This document shows, in pieces, positions 1 through 8,049 of a DNA stretch of 64,000 bases. The stretch is taken from the NCBI RefSeq assembly GCF_003194585.1, contig NZ_QHKZ01000005.1:124001-188000 (forward strand), written 5' to 3'. The notes under the pieces were generated by a model. The model did not search any database. It had not been told where the DNA came from and was given only the letters and a program-made list of their open reading frames with translations. The first letter of the stretch is position 1; the number at the start of each line of letters is the position of its first letter. The DNA comes from Nocardioides daejeonensis. GTDB taxonomy: Bacteria > Actinomycetota > Actinomycetes > Propionibacteriales > Nocardioidaceae. The position numbers and the translations under genes were made by a program.

Positions 1-500
1 TCGGCTTGGGCTCCGCCGGTGATGAAGGTCTTGGCGCCGTTGAGGACGTAGTGAGTGCCGGCATCGTTCAGGCGTGCGCTGGTTGTCATGCCCGCCAGAT
101 CCGAGCCGGTGCCCGGCTCGGACATCGCGATGGCGAACATGGTCTCGCCGGTGACGAACTGCGGAAGCCAGGCTCGTAGCTGCTCCGGTGTGGCCAACTG
201 CAGCAGATAGGGCAGGCATAACGCGACGTGTACGCCGGAGCTGCCCAGGATGACCCCCGCCCGCGCGGTCTCCTCGCACTCGATCGCGGCGAACTTGAAG
301 GAGTCGATGCCTGCGCCTCCGTACTCCTCGGGCACCTCGATGCCGAACATGCCCAACTCGCCGAGCTTGCGGTAGAGCGAGCGTGGCACGGCGCCGGCGG
401 CCATCCACTCGTCGTAGTGGGGGACGACCTCGGTCTCGATGAACCTGCGCAGGGTGAGGCGGTAGCTCTCGTGGTCTTCCTGGAAGACGGTGCGCTCCAT
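1..500 (-). CDS. Acyl-CoA dehydrogenase, N-terminal part (runs off the window)
   Basis: The reading frame starts with ATG at 500 and leaves the window at base 1, giving about 166 residues. The N-terminal helical domain reads MERTVFQEDHESYRL and includes the family-typical LGxLGMFGIEVPEEYGG segment. It reaches the flavin-contact stretch FAIAMSEPGTGSDLAGM and the following beta-domain motif LNGAKTFITGG. The family is FAD-dependent and oxidises acyl-CoA to 2-enoyl-CoA with electron-transfer flavoprotein. It lies 2 bp behind the acyl-CoA synthetase at 503-2098 on the same strand, so the two are co-transcribed. The catalytic glutamate lies outside the window. Substrate unknown. Confidence 0.9.
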   Translation of the reverse strand, partial: MERTVFQEDHESYRLTLRRFIETEVVPHYDEWMAAGAVPRSLYRKLGELGMFGIEVPEEYGGAGIDSFKFAAIECEETARAGVILGSSGVHVALCLPYLLQLATPEQLRAWLPQFVTGETMFAIAMSEPGTGSDLAGMTTSARLNDAGTHYVLNGAKTFITGGAQA

Positions 501-502
501 GG

Positions 503-2098
503 TCAGCGGCTCTCCTCGCTCGTGGCCACCTCGGACCTGATCACTCGCTTGAGTACCTTGCCGCTCGCGTTGCGGGGCAGGGCATCGACAAAGCGAACCT
601 GCTTGGGCGCCTTGAAGTGCGCCAGCTCGACACGACTCCACGCGATCAGCTCATCGCTGGTGAGCGTCGATCCCGATGCCCTCACCACGATGGCCAGCGG
701 GACCTCCCCCCACTCGTGGGAGGCCACTCCGACGACGGCGCACTCGGCCACCTCGGGATGCGCGCTGAGGACGCGCTCCACTTCGGCCGGATAGACGTTC
801 TCGCCGCCTGAGACGATCATCTCCTTGAGCCGGTCCACGACGAAGAGATAGCCCTCCTCGTCGATGTATCCGATGTCGCCGGTGCGGAGCCAGCCTTCGG
901 AGAACGCCGCCTCGGTGGCTTGCGGGTCACGCCAGTAGCCGGCCATCCGATGCGGGCCGTGGATCCAGATCTCGCCTCGCTCGCCCGGTGCTGCGCCGGC
1001 GCCGCTCAGGTGGTCGACGACGCGCAGGTCCACGCTGGGCAGGGCCCGGCCGGCAGAGGTGAGGAGACGGGGTTCGGTCAGGCCGCGCTCGTGGTCCGCG
1101 TGATCGAGGATGGTGACGCCGCCGGAGGACTCCGTCAGACCGTAGCTCTGCACGAAGCGGCACTCGAGTGTCGTCATCGCCGCACGCAGGAGGTCCGGGG
1201 TGATCGGTGCTGCGCCGTAGATGACGTAGCGCAATCGTGGCAGGCACCCTGGCGCGGCGTCGGGCAGTTCCAGCAGCCGTTGGATCACCGTGGGTACGAC
1301 GATGGCGTGGGTGACTGCCAACTCGCGCAGGCTGCGGAGCAGCGCGTCGGGCGCGTGAGGGGTGAAGGCGAGCAGCTCGGCGCCCACCAGAGTGGCGACC
1401 AGGGCCAGACCCAGGCCGGAGATGTGGAAGAACGGGATCGGTGCCATGGCCACCGACGACTCGTCGAGCTCAAGCAGGTTCTGGACGCCGGCCAAGGCCT
1501 GCGACAGGTTGTGGCCGGTGAGCATGACGCCCTTGGGGTGGCCTGTCGTGCCGGAGGAGTAGAGGATCAACGCGGTCTGGTGGCCGGCACCATCGGCGTG
1601 CGGGTCGATGGCCGGATGGTCGCGGACCCACTCCTCCAGCGAAGCGGCGTCGGCATCGACGACGAGGGGCCCGCCGTTGGCCCCCTCGATCGCGGGGACG
1701 AGGTGTTGCTCGTCCGCTCCGACGAAGACAACGCGTGGGTCGGCGTTCTCGATGATCCAGGTGACCTCGCTTGGCGCGAGGAGGATGTTCACCGCCGTTG
1801 CGACGGCCCCGGCCTTGGCGGCGCCGTACAGCGCAGCGAGGAACTCTGGCGAGTTGCGGGCAACGCAGGCGACGCGATCGCCTGGGCGGACCCCCGCGGC
1901 GATCAGGCGTTGGGCGATGCGTGAGGACAGGTCGTCGATCTGACGGAAGGTGGTGACCGTGTGGGGGGTCCGCATCGCCACGCCCTCGGGCGTGGCGAGG
2001 GCGCGCGCTCGGATGATGTCGGCGACGCGGGTCAATGGCTGTCCGTCGGGAAGGCGAGAGATCAGCGGGCTGCTGGTGTCGGCAAGAGGCACGGTCAT
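503..2098 (-). CDS. AMP-forming acyl-CoA synthetase
   Basis: 531 residues, the usual size of class I adenylate-forming ligases. It has the phosphate loop LILYSSGTTGHPKGVML, the A5-type motif QSYGLTESSG, the hinge region GWLRTGDIGYIDEEGYLFVVDRLKE and the catalytic lysine in NASGKVLKR near the C-terminus. It should convert a carboxylic acid, ATP and CoA into acyl-CoA in the cytosol. The frame is open upstream to 2242, but I chose ATG 2098 (MTVPLADTS) because homologous similarity begins there and the upstream part would cross the operator at 2183-2200. It is first in a minus-strand operon with the acyl-CoA dehydrogenase and diverges from the MaoC gene. The acyl substrate is not predictable. Confidence 0.93.
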   Translation of the reverse strand: MTVPLADTSSPLISRLPDGQPLTRVADIIRARALATPEGVAMRTPHTVTTFRQIDDLSSRIAQRLIAAGVRPGDRVACVARNSPEFLAALYGAAKAGAVATAVNILLAPSEVTWIIENADPRVVFVGADEQHLVPAIEGANGGPLVVDADAASLEEWVRDHPAIDPHADGAGHQTALILYSSGTTGHPKGVMLTGHNLSQALAGVQNLLELDESSVAMAPIPFFHISGLGLALVATLVGAELLAFTPHAPDALLRSLRELAVTHAIVVPTVIQRLLELPDAAPGCLPRLRYVIYGAAPITPDLLRAAMTTLECRFVQSYGLTESSGGVTILDHADHERGLTEPRLLTSAGRALPSVDLRVVDHLSGAGAAPGERGEIWIHGPHRMAGYWRDPQATEAAFSEGWLRTGDIGYIDEEGYLFVVDRLKEMIVSGGENVYPAEVERVLSAHPEVAECAVVGVASHEWGEVPLAIVVRASGSTLTSDELIAWSRVELAHFKAPKQVRFVDALPRNASGKVLKRVIRSEVATSEESR

Positions 2099-2182
2099 CG
2101 ATCCAAACGTCCGGGAGGAGTACGAGTGGGCGCGGTGGAGGAGCGCTCCGAGGGGCGAGTGCGGCCGGATCGGAGTGTTAGC

Positions 2183-2200
2183 ATTCCCTCCGGTCGGTAT
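2183..2200. promoter_or_regulatory. Putative TetR operator, copy 1
   Basis: The sequence ATTCCCTCCGGTCGGTAT matches the window consensus ATACCGACCGGTCGGTAT at 15 of 18 positions; the right half is perfect. It lies between the divergent synthetase (2098) and MaoC-tetR (2221) genes. A TATTAT hexamer at 2198-2203 overlaps its right edge and could be the -10 of the rightward promoter. Operator identity is inferred from recurrence at five divergent or leading intergenic regions. Confidence 0.65.
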
Positions 2201-2220
2201 TATCCATGAAGGGGCGTGAA

Positions 2221-2694
2221 ATGTCTGCACCCAGCACCACAACCGTGGTCAGGCCGGGCGATCTTCTCGAGCTCGTCGGCAGAGAGCTCGGCGCGAGTGG
2301 GGAGCATCGGATCAGCCAGGCCCAGGTAGATGCCTTCGCGGAGGTGACCGGGGACCACCAGTGGATCCACGTCGACGTGGAGCGGGCCGCTCAGGGGCCC
2401 TTCGGATCGACCATTGTGCACGGGTTCTTCACGCTGGCTCTCGTGCCGCTGATGCTGGCGGACATCCTGGTGGTCGAGGAGACCTCGATGGGAGTCAACT
2501 ACGGTCTCGACAAGGTCAGATTCGTCTCGCCGGTGAGACCGGACGAGCCGATTCGTGCCCGGGCAGAGCTGCTTTCTGCCACAGTGCTGAAGGACGGCGG
2601 CGGAGTGCAGGCGTCTGCTCGGGTCACCGTCGAGCGCGTTGCAGATGCCACAGTCTGCTGCGTGGCGGACATAGTCTTCCGTTACTACGACTGA
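2221..2694 (+). CDS. MaoC-family (hotdog-fold) enoyl-CoA hydratase
   Basis: 157 residues forming a single hotdog domain. The hydratase-2 signature is present: EVTGDHQWIHVD (Asp45 and His50 as the catalytic pair) followed by FGSTIVHGFFT at residues 61-71. The family adds water reversibly to 2-enoyl-CoA to give (R)-3-hydroxyacyl-CoA. The frame also contains an ATG at 2206, but I chose ATG 2221 because an AAGGGG ribosome-binding site at 2209-2214 is spaced correctly for it. It is followed 26 bp later by the tetR gene and is divergent from the synthetase; both promoters flank operator copy 1. It could supply the R-hydroxyacyl substrate for the SDR at 14069. Confidence 0.88.
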   Translation: MSAPSTTTVVRPGDLLELVGRELGASGEHRISQAQVDAFAEVTGDHQWIHVDVERAAQGPFGSTIVHGFFTLALVPLMLADILVVEETSMGVNYGLDKVRFVSPVRPDEPIRARAELLSATVLKDGGGVQASARVTVERVADATVCCVADIVFRYYD

Positions 2695-2720
2695 GCGATG
2701 AAGCCGAACGGGGAAGAGTG

Positions 2721-3365
2721 ATGCCAGAGGAGAAGAAGTCCGGTCGTCGTAGGTGGCCCGACGGCTACGACCCTGGGCGGACCCGGGGCCAACTCGTCGA
2801 CAGCGCCCTGCGCCTCTTCGAGGAGCAGGGTTTCGATCGGACGTCGCTGCAACAGATCGTCTCGGACGCAGAGCTGACCAAAGGTGCGTTCTACCACCAC
2901 TTCCAGAGCAAGGAGGATCTGCTCTGGCAGATCCAGGACGAGTACCTTGCCTCCCAGTGGGAGGCGGCGGTCGCCATCTCGGAAGGCGATGAGGAGCCGA
3001 TCCAGAAGATCAGGTCGCTGATCCTGCTCAGCCTCGAGGGGGTCGCCAAGCATCGACCCCACGTCGCGATCTTCCAGCAGGAGCGGCGCAACCTGACCGG
3101 CGAGCGTCTCGCCGACGTGACGGCGAAGCGCGACCGTGTCGACATGCTCTTCCGTCAGACGGTCCAGGAGGCGATCGACGCCGGTCAACTGCGGGCTGAC
3201 GCGAGCCCGCGCCTGGTGACCTTCGGCATCCTCGGCATGTGCGCCTGGGCCTTCCAGTGGTTCCGCCCGGGCGGCAGCATGAAGATCCAGGACGTCGCCG
3301 ACCAGTTCTCGACGATGATCCTCGACGGGCTGGCCGTCGACCGCGCCTCCTTCCCGGCCACGTGA
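2721..3365 (+). CDS. TetR-family regulator, likely local regulator of the catabolic island
   Basis: 214 residues. The N-terminal DNA-binding domain runs from about residue 19 (QLVDSALRLFEEQGF) through the helix-turn-helix SLQQIVSDAELTKGAFYHHFQSKEDLL. The C-terminal two thirds is a helical ligand-binding region typical of acyl-CoA-responsive members. ATG 2721 is preceded by GGGGAAGAG. Its location beside operator copy 1, the only TetR gene in the first 33 kb, makes it the best candidate to bind the 18-bp palindromes at 2183, 5467, 6454, 21526 and 25315. That assignment, and a CoA-thioester effector, are inference. Confidence 0.92.
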   Translation: MPEEKKSGRRRWPDGYDPGRTRGQLVDSALRLFEEQGFDRTSLQQIVSDAELTKGAFYHHFQSKEDLLWQIQDEYLASQWEAAVAISEGDEEPIQKIRSLILLSLEGVAKHRPHVAIFQQERRNLTGERLADVTAKRDRVDMLFRQTVQEAIDAGQLRADASPRLVTFGILGMCAWAFQWFRPGGSMKIQDVADQFSTMILDGLAVDRASFPAT

Positions 3366-3384
3366 GCTGCCCCGGGCGTCGTGC

Positions 3385-3897
3385 TCACGAGCCCGGGGTC
3401 AGGAATCGGCCGCGGTGGAAGCCGAGGGCGGTGAACTCGGAGGGCTTGTGATGGACCTCGTCGACGTCGATCAGGATGATGACGTGGTCGCCGCTCGTGA
3501 TGATCGGCCCGGGCCGGCCCACGAGGGTGGCCGACGTGCTCTCGATGATCGGCACGCCGTCCGGGCCTGAGGACCACTCGATCCCTTCGAGCTTCGTCTC
3601 GCCCGAGAGTCCCGAGGTCGCGAAGCGTCGAGCCAGATCCTCCTGGTCCTCGCGCAGGATGTGCACCGCTATCTGTCGGGCGACCTCGAGGACGGGGAAG
3701 CTCGAGGAGGAGGTCGCCAGGCAGAAGAGCACCTGCGGCGGGTCGAGGGAGACCGATGTGAACGAGTTGACCGTCAGCGCGGCGAGTCGCCCGTCGCCGG
3801 TGACGGCAGTGACAGCAGTGACCCCGGTCGGGAACTGGCCACAGGCGTCCCGGAACTCGCGGGTGTCGAAGAGCGGCTCGGTGAGAGGTTCAGTCAT
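3385..3897 (-). CDS. Flavin reductase family protein (FMN-binding split barrel)
   Basis: 170 residues with the HpaC/flavin-reductase fold: FPTGVTAVTAV near residue 22, LTVNSFTSVSLDPPQVLFCL at about 41-60 (flavin contact) and a terminal GFHRGRF. Such proteins use NAD(P)H to reduce FMN or FAD and hand the reduced flavin to a partner monooxygenase. This suits the four luciferase-like monooxygenases at 25346-32012, although they are far away. It is the last gene of a minus-strand operon (enoyl hydratase, double VOC protein, this); its start overlaps the VOC stop by 8 bp. It is convergent with the tetR gene. Confidence 0.88.
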   Translation of the reverse strand: MTEPLTEPLFDTREFRDACGQFPTGVTAVTAVTGDGRLAALTVNSFTSVSLDPPQVLFCLATSSSSFPVLEVARQIAVHILREDQEDLARRFATSGLSGETKLEGIEWSSGPDGVPIIESTSATLVGRPGPIITSGDHVIILIDVDEVHHKPSEFTALGFHRGRFLTPGS

Positions 3898-4729
3898 GGG
3901 GGCCTGCCTGTCGGGCTGGTGCGAACGGGGCCGTACGTAATGAGGACTCGAGTTCGATGAGGTAGAGCGGGTTCTCCTCGGAGTCGTGCACGACGTGAAG
4001 GGTCCCGTTCGGGCTCGATACCGGGCCGATCACGGAGGCGCCCCCCAGGCTGACGACCCGGTCGATCGCGTCGGCGAGCGTGGCGACGTTGAAGTAGGGG
4101 ACCCAGCGGGCGGGGAGCTCGTTCGGCCAGGCGCTCTCCAAAGTCAGCAGGCCTGCGACGGGTTGCCCGTCCAGCTTGAGGACCGAGTACGGCTGGCCCG
4201 TCGAGGAACGGAGCAGGTCGGCGGTGAAGCCGAAGAGTGCGCCGTAGAAGGCAGCGGTGCCGGCCGGGTCGCCGGTGGAGATCTCGTTCCAGCACAGTGA
4301 GCCGATCGAGTTGAGGGCCTCGACCCCCGCTCGTGCCCCCGCTTCGTAGAGCCCCAGAACGGCGCCTTGGGGATCCACGATGGTCGCGCCGGTGCCGGCG
4401 GCGGGCAGGTGGCGCGGCTCGAGCAGGACCGTTGCCCCCAGCGAGGTGGCGCGGTCGATGGCACTCTCGATGTCGTCGACGGCGAAGTAGGTGATCCACC
4501 CGTGCCGTCGGCCCGCGTGCAGCAGGGCGGAGTCGATGATGCCGGCGACATCGTGGCCGCCTGCCTCGCAGATCCGGTAGGCGCCCTGGCCGAACTGCTC
4601 GCGCCGTACCGTCCAACCCATGAGCGCCCGGAAGAACGCCTCCGCCTGGTCCGGCCGGGCGGTACACAGTTCCACCCAGGCCGGCTCGCCCGGCGCGAAG
4701 GGCGGGGCTGCGCCGCCGTGATGGTTCAT
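3890..4729 (-). CDS. Two-domain VOC (glyoxalase-fold) protein
   Basis: 279 residues made of two VOC modules: residues about 15-130 (AWVELCTARPDQAEAFFRAL) and about 145-265 (CWNEISTGDPAGTAAFYGAL). Each has the usual beta-alpha-beta-beta-beta pattern, ending in glutamate- or aspartate-containing strands. The family includes metal-dependent dioxygenases, epimerases and glyoxalases; which reaction this one performs is not visible. Its ATG overlaps the upstream enoyl-CoA hydratase stop (ATGA) and its stop overlaps the flavin reductase start, so translation is coupled across the three genes. Actinobacterial two-VOC proteins of this length are common and mostly uncharacterised. Confidence 0.85.
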   Translation of the reverse strand: MNHHGGAAPPFAPGEPAWVELCTARPDQAEAFFRALMGWTVRREQFGQGAYRICEAGGHDVAGIIDSALLHAGRRHGWITYFAVDDIESAIDRATSLGATVLLEPRHLPAAGTGATIVDPQGAVLGLYEAGARAGVEALNSIGSLCWNEISTGDPAGTAAFYGALFGFTADLLRSSTGQPYSVLKLDGQPVAGLLTLESAWPNELPARWVPYFNVATLADAIDRVVSLGGASVIGPVSSPNGTLHVVHDSEENPLYLIELESSLRTAPFAPARQAGPHD

Positions 4730-5457
4730 CGGGTGTCTCCTTGGGTGAGAGCGGTGGTGACCGTCCGAGCCGCGATCTCGTAGGCACGGTCGGGCCGGCC
4801 CGTGACGCGGCTCGACTCGACCACCTCGACCACGGCGCGGAGAGTGCCCGCGGGGATCCGCGCCAAGGTCTCCACGAGGCCGTCCACCTGCTGGTCCAGG
4901 TCGCCGCCGTGCACAACCCGTGAGACCAGCCCCCAGGAGGCGAGCTGCTTCGCGTCGGCGGTGCCGTGAGTGAGCAGCGCGTACGCCTGAGCGCGGGGCA
5001 GTGCCTGGGCGATGAGGTGGCCGACGCCGGCGGGTGCGAAGCCGAAGCCGACCTCCGGCATCGATAGCTCGACGTCGTCGGCGGCGATGCTCAGGTGCAG
5101 GGCGGCGAGCAATCCAACGCCGAAGCCGATCACCTTGCCGCGGACGCCGGCGACTACGGGGACGGGAAGGTCGCGGATCCGCGCCAACAACTCGTCGCTG
5201 GTGCGCAGGCTCGCGGCGACCGCGTCGGTGCCGCTGGCGGCGAGCGAGGCGAACGAGCTCGTGTCCCACCCTCCGCAGAAGTGGCGCCCGGCCATGTCCA
5301 GCCGTACGACGGCACACTCCGGCCGGGCAGCCGCCCGTTCGAGGGTGGTGGCGAGCTCGTCCAGCTGAGCGAGCCCGAAGCTGTTGCCCCGGGCGGCGTT
5401 GTCGTACCGGACCACGGCAACGCGATCGCCTCGTTCACGTGACAAGGTGGTGGACAT
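4726..5457 (-). CDS. Enoyl-CoA hydratase/isomerase (crotonase) family protein
   Basis: 243 residues. The crotonase pattern is visible: a first oxyanion-hole segment GRHFCGGWD near residue 60 and a second, GVRGKVIGFGVGLLAALHLSIAADD, near 110, followed by MPEVGFGFAPAG with one candidate catalytic acid. The start is MSTTLSRERG at 5457; the frame is open further upstream but would cross the operator. The minus strand reads TATGCT, six bases, then ATG, which fits a leaderless transcript whose -10 touches operator copy 2. It leads the operon with the VOC protein and flavin reductase and is divergent from the hydrolase at 5530. Confidence 0.88.
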   Translation of the reverse strand: MSTTLSRERGDRVAVVRYDNAARGNSFGLAQLDELATTLERAAARPECAVVRLDMAGRHFCGGWDTSSFASLAASGTDAVAASLRTSDELLARIRDLPVPVVAGVRGKVIGFGVGLLAALHLSIAADDVELSMPEVGFGFAPAGVGHLIAQALPRAQAYALLTHGTADAKQLASWGLVSRVVHGGDLDQQVDGLVETLARIPAGTLRAVVEVVESSRVTGRPDRAYEIAARTVTTALTQGDTR

Positions 5458-5466
5458 GGTGCGAGC

Positions 5467-5484
5467 ATACGTACCAGTCGGTAT
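5467..5484. promoter_or_regulatory. Putative TetR operator, copy 2
   Basis: ATACGTACCAGTCGGTAT matches ATACCGACCGGTCGGTAT at 15 of 18 positions. It lies in the 72-bp gap between the divergent genes at 5457 and 5530. On the minus strand it overlaps TATGCT (5469-5464), the likely -10 of the enoyl-CoA hydratase operon, so binding would block transcription directly. Confidence 0.7.
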
Positions 5485-5529
5485 GAATGTAAACCGCGGG
5501 TCTGCAATCGAGTTCCGAGAGGTGTGGAG

Positions 5530-6390
5530 ATGGTCCAACTGGAGAACGGCAAGCGCAGGGTTCCGATCGACGGCTACGAGGTGCACTGCGAGATCATCGG
5601 CACCGGTGCTCCGCTGCTCATCGTGCACGGAGGCATGGGATACGGGTACAAGGGCTTCCGGCCCTGGCTCGACCCTCTGGGGGCGGAGCGCACTCTGGTG
5701 TTCGTGGATCTCCCTGGCAACGGCGGAAGTGACACGCCAGCCGACTATGAGCAGTGGTCGACGGTTGGCCGGCTCTCCGACGTACTGCACCGGCTGCGTC
5801 AGGCTCTCGGCCTCGAGAGGTGGAGCGTGCTGGGGCACTCCTTCGGCGGCTACGTCGTGCAGTCCTACGCGCTCGACCACCCGGGCGATCTGGACGCACT
5901 GGTCATCTCCTGCTCGACCTCGATCATGGACCACATGGACGAGTCGATGCGCGCGGCCCGAGCGGCCAGCCACAGTGACGAGCAGTTCGAGGTGATCCGC
6001 GACCACCTCATGGTCCCCAAGGCCAGTGACGAGGAGTTCGATCGCATCACGGCGCTGGCCCGCTCGGCCTACTTCGCCGATCCAGATTTCCTTGGTCGGG
6101 ACGTGCCGATGCCGACGGGCGGCAGCGCTGCCGCGTTCAATGCGACGCTGCGGATCTGGGAGAACAGCGACCTCGCCGAGCGGATTCCGCAGATCGGCGT
6201 CGTTCCGACGCTTGTCCTCGGGGCGGCGCGTGACTGGACCTTCCCGGTCGCGGTGGGTGCGCGGCGGACCCATGAGCTGGTCCCTGGGTCGGCGTACCAC
6301 GAGTTTGCTGACTCGGGGCACTTCCCCTACGTCGAGGAGAACGAGGAGTACCTGACGATCGTCTCCGGCTGGCTCCGAGAGCGTGCCTGA
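5530..6390 (+). CDS. Alpha/beta-fold hydrolase
   Basis: 286 residues with the hydrolase fold: oxyanion segment LLIVHGGMG near residue 37, FVDLPGNGGSD near 66, the nucleophile elbow VLGHSFGGYV near 105 (Ser in GHSFGG), an acid candidate in VLGAARDWTFP and a terminal His in FADSGHFPYVEE. A typical role would be ester, lactone or C-C bond hydrolysis of a ring-cleavage-type product. ATG 5530 was chosen over the in-frame GTG at 5524 because AGAGGTG ends five bases before it. It is divergent from the enoyl-CoA hydratase operon across operator copy 2. Substrate unknown. Confidence 0.87.
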   Translation: MVQLENGKRRVPIDGYEVHCEIIGTGAPLLIVHGGMGYGYKGFRPWLDPLGAERTLVFVDLPGNGGSDTPADYEQWSTVGRLSDVLHRLRQALGLERWSVLGHSFGGYVVQSYALDHPGDLDALVISCSTSIMDHMDESMRAARAASHSDEQFEVIRDHLMVPKASDEEFDRITALARSAYFADPDFLGRDVPMPTGGSAAAFNATLRIWENSDLAERIPQIGVVPTLVLGAARDWTFPVAVGARRTHELVPGSAYHEFADSGHFPYVEENEEYLTIVSGWLRERA

Positions 6391-6445
6391 GGCGGTTCCT
6401 CGACCGTCCGGCTCAGGCTCGTGTGAGCCCGATCTCATTTGGCTG

Positions 6446-6474
6446 TTGACTTGATACCGGCTGGTCGGTACTTT
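6446..6474 (+). promoter_or_regulatory. Sigma-70-type promoter of the transporter operon, spacer filled by an operator
   Basis: TTGACT at 6446-6451, a 17-base spacer and TACTTT at 6469-6474 form a near-consensus promoter, better than most in this genome. The palindrome at 6454-6471 fills nearly all of the spacer and three bases of the -10. This is the geometry of simple TetR repression. Confidence 0.7.
6454..6471. promoter_or_regulatory. Putative TetR operator, copy 3
   Basis: ATACCGGCTGGTCGGTAC matches the 18-bp consensus at 15 positions. It lies between the -35 and -10 of the promoter driving the ABC transporter and the downstream lipid or acid catabolism genes (6528-18600, all on the plus strand with small gaps). 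Confidence 0.72.
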
Positions 6475-6527
6475 GTGATCGTCGTCTCGGAAGCGCTGAA
6501 TCCACACCGCAGGAAAGATGAGGGACC

Positions 6528-8048
6528 ATGTTCAATCAGAAGCGCAGGGGGTTCCGCCGTTCGGCGGCTGCCCTCGCCGCGGCCGGGCTCATGATCGCCG
6601 GGCTCGCGGCTTGCGGAAGCGATAGCTCCGCGAGTGGCAGCTCGGACACCCTCCGAGTCGTGCTCGCCGCCCAGCCCACCACTCTCGACCCGATCGCCGG
6701 TGCTCGCTCCGGTCAGGTCGTCTGGGACACCGTCATCGAGCCGTTGGTGCACACCGACCTCAATCTCGAACCGACGAAGGACGGCCTGATCACCGATTGG
6801 GAACGTACCGACGACACCACCTGGACGTTCACGCTGCGCGACGGGGTCACCTTCAGCAACGGCGAGCCGGCTGACGCCGAGGCGGCGGTCTTCGCCCTGA
6901 CGAAGGTCCGTGACGAGCCGACCTCGATCCTGAAGTCCTTCTGGACCAACGCCGAGTCGTTCGAGGCGCCGGACCCGACGACGCTGGTGATCAAGACCAA
7001 GGCTCCGCAGTACGACCTCGTCAACAACCTGGGCACCATCTACATGATTCCGCCCACCTACTACGCCGAGAAGGGTCCGGAGGGCTTCTCCGCCGCGCCG
7101 ATCGGCACCGGCCCCTACCTGTTCGACGGCCAGCGTGCAGGCCGGGACATGACGGTGGTTCGCAACCCGGACTACTGGGGTGACGCAGCCAAGACCAAGA
7201 AGATCGTCTACAGCTGGTCGTCCGAGGCGTCGCAGCGCCTGGCCCTGCTGCGTAGTGGCAGTGCCGACGTGGTCTACGACCTGCCCCCGACCCAGCAGGA
7301 GGAGGCCAAGAAGGCCGACCTCGAGGTGATGGCAACGGAGTCGGCGATGAAGATCGTGGGCTTCCTGCAGACCGACAAGGCGCCCTTCAACGATGCGGAC
7401 GTCGCGAAGGCTGCGGCTCTCGCGGTCAATCGTGACCAGATCGTCAGCGGAATCTTCCAGGGCGCCGCGGCAGCCGATGGTGGCCTGCTGAACGTCAAGC
7501 CCGGTGAGCAGCCCGACGATGTCGTCACCCAGGACGTCGACGAGGCCAAGAGCCTCATGGGCGGACGCTCGGTCGCCGTCACGGTTACCTACCCTGCCGG
7601 GCAGTACACCAACATCGAGGAGGTCGCCCAAGCAGTCGGTGGCCAGCTCGAGGCGGTTGGCTTCAAGGTGAAGTACAACCCGATCGACTACGGCAGTCTG
7701 GTCACGCAGGTCGGCGGTGGCGAGCTCGACGGGCTCTACATCTTCGCCGCGGTGCCGAACGTCGCGGTTCCCTCCTTCTTCGTCAACGGGTTCGTCCGCT
7801 CCGCGTCGATCACCAAGAACTGTGGAGACCCGAAGCTGGACGCGATGGCCGACGAGGCCGTGGCGGCCCCGGACAAGGAGGCGGCCGAGGCGATCTACGA
7901 CGAGATCAACAGGATCGCCGTCGTGGAGAAGAACTGCTACATCCCGCTCTACCGTCAGGTGTATGCGATCGCCACGGCCAAGAACGTCTCCGGCCTGGTC
8001 TACAACCCGATCAACGCCTCTGACTTCACCGGCGTGACCGTCGGCTGA
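6528..8048 (+). CDS. ABC transporter substrate-binding lipoprotein (family 5, oligopeptide/nickel type)
   Basis: 506 residues. The N-terminus is a lipoprotein signal: RRGFRRSAAALAAAGLMIAG followed by the lipobox LAAC, so the mature protein is anchored through Cys29. The family-5 binding-protein pattern follows: LDPIAGARSGQVVWDTVIEPLV, WTFTLRDGVTFSNGEPADAEA, and IGTGPYLFDGQRAGRDMTVVRNPDYWG. It captures the ligand outside the membrane and delivers it to the two permeases encoded just downstream. Family-5 proteins bind peptides, but in catabolic clusters also sugar acids, opines or other organic acids. Here the surrounding CoA-ester genes suggest a carboxylated organic substrate rather than peptides; this is inference. 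Confidence 0.92.
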   Translation: MFNQKRRGFRRSAAALAAAGLMIAGLAACGSDSSASGSSDTLRVVLAAQPTTLDPIAGARSGQVVWDTVIEPLVHTDLNLEPTKDGLITDWERTDDTTWTFTLRDGVTFSNGEPADAEAAVFALTKVRDEPTSILKSFWTNAESFEAPDPTTLVIKTKAPQYDLVNNLGTIYMIPPTYYAEKGPEGFSAAPIGTGPYLFDGQRAGRDMTVVRNPDYWGDAAKTKKIVYSWSSEASQRLALLRSGSADVVYDLPPTQQEEAKKADLEVMATESAMKIVGFLQTDKAPFNDADVAKAAALAVNRDQIVSGIFQGAAAADGGLLNVKPGEQPDDVVTQDVDEAKSLMGGRSVAVTVTYPAGQYTNIEEVAQAVGGQLEAVGFKVKYNPIDYGSLVTQVGGGELDGLYIFAAVPNVAVPSFFVNGFVRSASITKNCGDPKLDAMADEAVAAPDKEAAEAIYDEINRIAVVEKNCYIPLYRQVYAIATAKNVSGLVYNPINASDFTGVTVG

Positions 8049-8049
8049 C

